Assembly: GCA_902534735.1 (NCBI GenBank)
Contig: CACARD010000002.1
Span: 62,001 to 126,000 of the forward strand
Reading direction: 5' to 3'
Origin: an uncultured Pelagibacteraceae bacterium
GTDB taxonomy: Bacteria > Pseudomonadota > Alphaproteobacteria > Pelagibacterales > Pelagibacteraceae
DNA: 64,000 nt
Shown: positions 59,343 to 64,000 of the stretch, piece after piece
How the letters are laid out: every line of letters starts with the position of its first letter
Position numbering within the stretch: position 1 is the first letter of the stretch
Notes under the pieces: model-generated
What the model was told of the DNA's origin: nothing
What the model saw: only the letters and a program-made list of their open reading frames with translations
Databases searched by the model: none
Made by a program: the position numbers and the translations under genes

Positions 59343-60347
59343 ATGAATGAAAAAGAGCTTAAAAATTTAATTATTAAAATTTTTACTAATTTTAAATTAA
59401 GCAGAAAACATTCTGTAGTTTGTGCAAATGCAATTATCAATGCGGAACTTGTAGGTGCACCTTCACACGGATTGTCTCGTTTAAAAATGTATTGTGAAAG
59501 AATCTCAAAAAAAGTAATTAATCCGAGACCTAAAATAACTGTAAAAAATATATCAAAATCTATATCAATAATTGATGCTGATAATTCTATTGGTTTTGTT
59601 GCAGCAGATGAGGCTATTAAAAAAACTATTCAAAATGCAAAAAAAACAGGTATTGGGTTAGTTGCTGTAAAAAACAGCGGACATTATGGTCTATCTGGAT
59701 ACTACGTCGAGCAAGCGGTTAAAAAAAATTTAATAACATTCGCATTTACAAATGCTCCTCCAGCTATTGCGCCTTTTGGTGGGAAAAAATCAGTCTTTGG
59801 AACTAATCCAATATGTTTTGGAACTCAAACTAATAGCAAGGTTCCATTTATACTAGATACATCAATGTCTATGATTAATAGAGGTAAAATTAGGATTGCA
59901 GAAAAGTTAGGAAAAAAAATACCATATGGAGTTGCTTTAAACAAATTTGGTAAATCAACTACAAATGCAAAAGAAGCTCTAGCTGGGGTACAACTTCCAA
60001 TAGCTGGATTTCGGGGATCTGGATTAGCTTGGATGGTAGATATTTTAACTGGAGTATTTGTTGGTAGTAATCATGGTGGCAAAGTAAAAGACCCATTTGA
60101 TGATTTCTCTGGGCCGCAAAATATCGGTCACTTATTTTTAGCATTTAAAGACAATCTATTTGTTAAAGATTATAAAAAAGAGATAAAAAAAAATATTAAA
60201 AGAATAAAAAAAATACCTAATTTAAAAGGACAAAGAATCTTTTATCCTGGCGAGCAAAAGTTTTTAAGAACAAAAACAAACTCTAAAAAATCTATAAAAA
60301 TTCCAAAAAATATTAAAAAGGATTTAGATATTCTCTTAGCTAGTTAA
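59343..60347 (+). CDS. LDH2/MDH2-family oxidoreductase (malate/L-lactate or sulfolactate dehydrogenase-like)
   Basis: GAPSHGLSRLKMYCERI...NSGHYGLSGYYVEQAVKKNLITFAFTNAPPAIAPFGGKKSVFGTNPICFG. Confidence 0.9.
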   Translation: MNEKELKNLIIKIFTNFKLSRKHSVVCANAIINAELVGAPSHGLSRLKMYCERISKKVINPRPKITVKNISKSISIIDADNSIGFVAADEAIKKTIQNAKKTGIGLVAVKNSGHYGLSGYYVEQAVKKNLITFAFTNAPPAIAPFGGKKSVFGTNPICFGTQTNSKVPFILDTSMSMINRGKIRIAEKLGKKIPYGVALNKFGKSTTNAKEALAGVQLPIAGFRGSGLAWMVDILTGVFVGSNHGGKVKDPFDDFSGPQNIGHLFLAFKDNLFVKDYKKEIKKNIKRIKKIPNLKGQRIFYPGEQKFLRTKTNSKKSIKIPKNIKKDLDILLAS

Positions 60348-60550
60348 CCTGCAAAATAACCTAGTATTCCGATAGATAAACAGACTGAAAGTATTATTAT
60401 TTTTGACTGAAGTGCCTCTTTTTTCTTTTCAGTGATTACTCGTTTCTTTAGAACATCTATATTTACTTTACGAGGGGACATTCGAATTACTCTCTGTTTT
60501 TTTTCAGGTATTTCAATATTAGATGTTCTGTTTAAGCTTTCAGTACTCAT
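60344..60550 (-). CDS. Small basic protein with C-terminal membrane helix
   Basis: 68 aa; MSPRKVNIDVLKKRVITEKKKEALQSKIIILSVCLSIGILGYFAG. Confidence 0.6.
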   Translation of the reverse strand: MSTESLNRTSNIEIPEKKQRVIRMSPRKVNIDVLKKRVITEKKKEALQSKIIILSVCLSIGILGYFAG

Positions 60551-60651
60551 AAAATTATTAAATCATATAGTAAAAAAATTTTACAGAATTTAACTGTTCA
60601 AAATGGGTTGACTCAAGTTTTAAAATTGTTCAAATTGGGTTTTGATACATT

Positions 60652-61614
60652 ATGAAGCAGCTACCAAGCGTAAATTCCGAACTAGATGATGAGCTTATCG
60701 ATAAAATTTTCAAAAATCATTTTGATATTTTAAGTCCTTTTTTTTTAAAACTTATGTCTGAATGGACAATCGGTGCTTATAAAGTGTTCAAAGATATAGA
60801 TACTTACACAATTTTAATTTATTTGATTAGTAAGCAGTTTGATTTTTACAGACGAAATAATTTAAATATTACTTTTAATAATTTTTATAAGGATAAATCA
60901 TTAGAAATTGAGAAAATTAACCTTATAAGAATATCAAAGGATCTTCAAATACCAAAAGAAAGTGTCAGAAGAAAAATTATATCCCTAGAAAAAAAAGGAA
61001 TAATTAAAAAAAAAGGCAAGAAGATTACAATAGATAGAAGTGCTTACAATTCAACACAGCCAAATGATACATTAAAAAATATATGCGCACTTTTATCTGT
61101 TTTTAGTCAAATTTTAAAAGAAGAAAAAGTTATAAAAAATGAAATGTCCAGTAATGAAATTAATAACTTAATAAAACATAATTTCTCATTTTGCTGGTAT
61201 CAATTTTATAAATTTTTATTCCCTTACTGCTTAAGGTGGAAAAATTATTTTGGTGATATGGAAATATTTACTATTTTAGCAACTATAATTCTGAATAATA
61301 ATTCAAAAATTGGAAGGCAGCTTAAAGGAATAGATAGTTATTTAGATAAATGGAGAGATAAAATTATTAATAAAAAAATAAAAGGAATTAATGCAATGTC
61401 TATTTCTGAAATAACAGGAATACCAAGACCAACAGTAGTAAGAAAAATCAAGAAATTAACTAAAAATAAATTTATTTCTATAGACAAAAATAAATTGATA
61501 AATTTTGATGTCAGCAAACAAAATTTTAAAGATATGTCAATAATCCAGGATGAAAATTTAAAATCAATAAATGTTTTTATAAAAAGAACCTATAATCAAA
61601 TAAATCTTAATTAG
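60652..61614 (+). CDS. Putative regulator with two winged-helix-like halves
   Basis: ISKDLQIPKESVRRKIISLEKKGIIKKKGKKITI and ISEITGIPRPTVVRKIKKLTKNKFISIDKNKLI. Confidence 0.7.
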   Translation: MKQLPSVNSELDDELIDKIFKNHFDILSPFFLKLMSEWTIGAYKVFKDIDTYTILIYLISKQFDFYRRNNLNITFNNFYKDKSLEIEKINLIRISKDLQIPKESVRRKIISLEKKGIIKKKGKKITIDRSAYNSTQPNDTLKNICALLSVFSQILKEEKVIKNEMSSNEINNLIKHNFSFCWYQFYKFLFPYCLRWKNYFGDMEIFTILATIILNNNSKIGRQLKGIDSYLDKWRDKIINKKIKGINAMSISEITGIPRPTVVRKIKKLTKNKFISIDKNKLINFDVSKQNFKDMSIIQDENLKSINVFIKRTYNQINLN

Positions 61615-62455
61615 AATTTTTAAGAATATATATAAATATAAATCCAGTTATATACATTATTAATGCGTAAGCAGCTGTGGGAACCATGTAAGAGACATCA
61701 TTGAAAATTTGTGTTGCTACAAATACAGCTAAAGTTCCATTTTGTAATCCACATTCTAAAGAAATACATTTTCTCTGTGGTATTCCAGTTGCAAAACCTT
61801 TTGCAATGTAAAATGCCAAAGTCATCATGACTACGTTTAATATTAAAACAGCTAAACCCGCTTGACCTAAGTATGATATTATATTTTCTCTTTCCTCAAT
61901 CCATATTGCTGCAAATACAACAATAAATAAAATACCTGTAATTCTATTTACAATATTAATGTTAGATGAAATAAAGTTTTCAGCGAATCTTCTAATTATC
62001 ATTCCAAGAATTACTGGCACAGTTACAACTAGTGCCATTTTAAGAGCAATACCAGTCATCGTAATATCTGAGGATAAATCAGTTACACCTAATAATTTGG
62101 CTGAAGAAAAAACAATAAATGGAACAGAAAAAATACTAATTAAACTACCTATTGCTGTTAACGAAATAGATAATGCAACATCTCCATTTGCAAATTTTGT
62201 TAAGACATTTGATGTTACTCCTCCAGGAGCAGCAGCAATAATCATTAATCCTAAAGCTAATTCAACTGGTAATCTTAATATTAAAAGTAAAATATAAGCG
62301 ACGATTGGGAGAAGGATTAATTGACAAATTATTCCGACTGTAAAATCTTTTGGATTATTTATAACTCTTAAAAAATCTCTGGTTGATAAGCCCAATCCCA
62401 GACCTAACATTATAAGTGCTAACGCTATAGGTGCAATTTTTGTAACTATCTCCAT
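61607..62455 (-). CDS. Bile acid:sodium symporter (BASS) family transporter
   Basis: LALIMLGLGLGLSTRDFLRVINNPKDFTVGIICQLILLPIVAYIL...AAAPGGVTSNVLTKFANGDVALSISLTAIGS. Confidence 0.92.
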   Translation of the reverse strand: MEIVTKIAPIALALIMLGLGLGLSTRDFLRVINNPKDFTVGIICQLILLPIVAYILLLILRLPVELALGLMIIAAAPGGVTSNVLTKFANGDVALSISLTAIGSLISIFSVPFIVFSSAKLLGVTDLSSDITMTGIALKMALVVTVPVILGMIIRRFAENFISSNINIVNRITGILFIVVFAAIWIEERENIISYLGQAGLAVLILNVVMMTLAFYIAKGFATGIPQRKCISLECGLQNGTLAVFVATQIFNDVSYMVPTAAYALIMYITGFIFIYILKNSN

Positions 62456-62539
62456 CGTTTATTCAATTTTAAACTATTTTTATATCGAACGTAATAAAAA
62501 ATATTGATATTTAGAACCATAACAAATATTTAAACTCAT

Positions 62540-63451
62540 ATGTTATCTGATAAATCTACAGTTTGCCCTGTTAATCTACTTAATATAGCCCATCAAAAAA
62601 GAGGTGTAAAAGCAGCCATTGTAAATGCAGGCAAAAAATTACCAATGATGTCGGTAATGGATGCTGTCTCTGAAAAATTGATCACCCCAATATTAATAGG
62701 TGATAAACAAAAAATACAAGAATGCGCAGATGAGCTTAAATTTGATATATCAAATTTTGAAATAATTAATGAGCCAGTTGAAAATAATACAGCAGGTATT
62801 GCAACAAAACTTGCATCGGAAGATAAAGTAAAAATTATTGTAAAAGGACACATTCATACTGATATATTGATGAAAGAAGTTCTTAAAAGAGAATATAAAT
62901 TAATTGGAAAAACAAGACTAAGTCATATTTGGCATATGACATTACAAAAAGATGATAAGCCATTAATCATAACCGATGGAGCGTTGAATGTCTCTCCTAA
63001 CCTAAAAACTAAAATGCATATTTTAAGAAATGTTATAGATTTTAGTCATAGAATTAATATTCCAAGACCAAAGATTTCTATCCTTTCAGCAACAGAAGAA
63101 GTTATTGATAGTGTACAGAGTTCGGTTGAAGCAAAAGAATTAACTGAATTAGCAAGTAAAGAAAATTTTAATGCTGATATTTTTGGACCTTTGGCATTTG
63201 ATAATAGTATTTCAAAAAAATCTGCTTCAATTAAGGGAATTGAGAATATAGTTGCTGGAGAAGCCGATGTATTATTAGTTCCAAATGTCGAAACGGGGAA
63301 TGCACTTGTAAAAATGATGATTTATTTTATGGGAGCATGTGCAGCAGGTGTAGTTGTTGGAGGTAAAGTGCCTGTTGTTATAACAAGTAGATCAGATGAT
63401 GCGACAGCAAGACTTGCTTCTATAGCTGCAGCTGTTGTTGCTTTAGATTAA
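62540..63451 (+). CDS. Phosphate acetyl/butyryltransferase family protein
   Basis: ISILSATEEV...DGALNVSPNLKTK...FGPLAFDNSIS...ADVLLVPNVETGNALVKMMIYFMGACAAGVVVGGKVPVVITSRSD. Confidence 0.88.
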   Translation: MLSDKSTVCPVNLLNIAHQKRGVKAAIVNAGKKLPMMSVMDAVSEKLITPILIGDKQKIQECADELKFDISNFEIINEPVENNTAGIATKLASEDKVKIIVKGHIHTDILMKEVLKREYKLIGKTRLSHIWHMTLQKDDKPLIITDGALNVSPNLKTKMHILRNVIDFSHRINIPRPKISILSATEEVIDSVQSSVEAKELTELASKENFNADIFGPLAFDNSISKKSASIKGIENIVAGEADVLLVPNVETGNALVKMMIYFMGACAAGVVVGGKVPVVITSRSDDATARLASIAAAVVALD

Positions 63452-63507
63452 ACTTCTGTTGAATAAACATCTTTTATAATTTAAACATTTATAAAATAGG
63501 AAAGATA

Positions 63508-64000
63508 ATGGCAATTACTTATATAAAAAAAGCTGAAAAAACTGCATTTACAGGTGAAGATGAAACAAGAACTAAAGTAAGTTCAATTTTAAAAGATTTA
63601 GAAAAAACAAAGGACCAAGGGGTTAAAGATATTTTAAAAAAATTTGATGATTATGAAGGTGATATAATTGTTAGCAAAGAAAAAATTGAAGAAATAAATA
63701 AAACTTTAGATCAAAAGATTAAAGACGATATTCAGTTTTCTCATGAAAGAGTTAGGAAGTTTGCAGAACACCAGCTTGAAAATCTTGGAAAAGACTCAGA
63801 AGTTGAATTATCACCTGGTTTAATAGCGGGACAAAAATTAATACCTGTAAATACTGTTGGGTGTTACGTTCCTGGTGGAAGATACAATAATATCGCCTCT
63901 GCTATAATGAGTGTGACAACTGCAAAAGTTGCAGGAGTAAAGAATGTAATTGCAACAAGTCCACCAAAAGATTCAAATGGTGCAAACCCAATTATAATTT
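63508..64000 (+). CDS. Histidinol dehydrogenase family protein, truncated by window edge; HpsN-like candidate
   Basis: MAITYIKKAEKTAFTGEDETRTKVSSILKDLEKTKDQGVKDILKKFDDYEG...LIPVNTVGCYVPGGRYNNIASAIMSVTTAKVAGVKNVIATSPP. Confidence 0.8.
   Translation, partial: MAITYIKKAEKTAFTGEDETRTKVSSILKDLEKTKDQGVKDILKKFDDYEGDIIVSKEKIEEINKTLDQKIKDDIQFSHERVRKFAEHQLENLGKDSEVELSPGLIAGQKLIPVNTVGCYVPGGRYNNIASAIMSVTTAKVAGVKNVIATSPPKDSNGANPIII

Noticed and set aside
1-64000. Possible CRISPR array, prophage, transposon or defence island
   Set aside because: No regularly spaced repeats, no integrase/transposase/phage structural or recognisable defence genes were seen; the content is core and transport metabolism.

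Overview
The window looks like an AT-rich, streamlined alphaproteobacterial chromosome segment. Gene content and order are consistent with SAR11/Pelagibacterales, for example a TPP riboswitch upstream of a thiV-like symporter, aprM-aprB-aprA, and very short or overlapping gene junctions. I saw no mobile elements, CRISPR arrays, tRNAs or rRNAs. The main theme is organosulfonate and sulfite metabolism spread over several loci: xsc, suyA/suyB, TauE-type exporters, aprMBA with two small uncharacterised companions, tauABC-like transport genes, a tpa-like aminotransferase plus ald, a phosphate acetyltransferase-like gene, and an edge-truncated HisD/HpsN-like dehydrogenase. Other items of interest: a two-gene Anbu peptidase / circularly permuted ATP-grasp locus lacking its usual alpha-E and transglutaminase partners nearby; a structured ~340 bp intergenic region with an ideal Shine-Dalgarno and a 9-codon ORF; a 27-aa very basic micro-ORF resembling AURKAIP1/COX24 (bS22-type) proteins; a tauC permease with a long N-terminal extension; and a regulator-like protein with two related winged-helix-like halves. 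All family calls come from reading sequence motifs; no database search was run.
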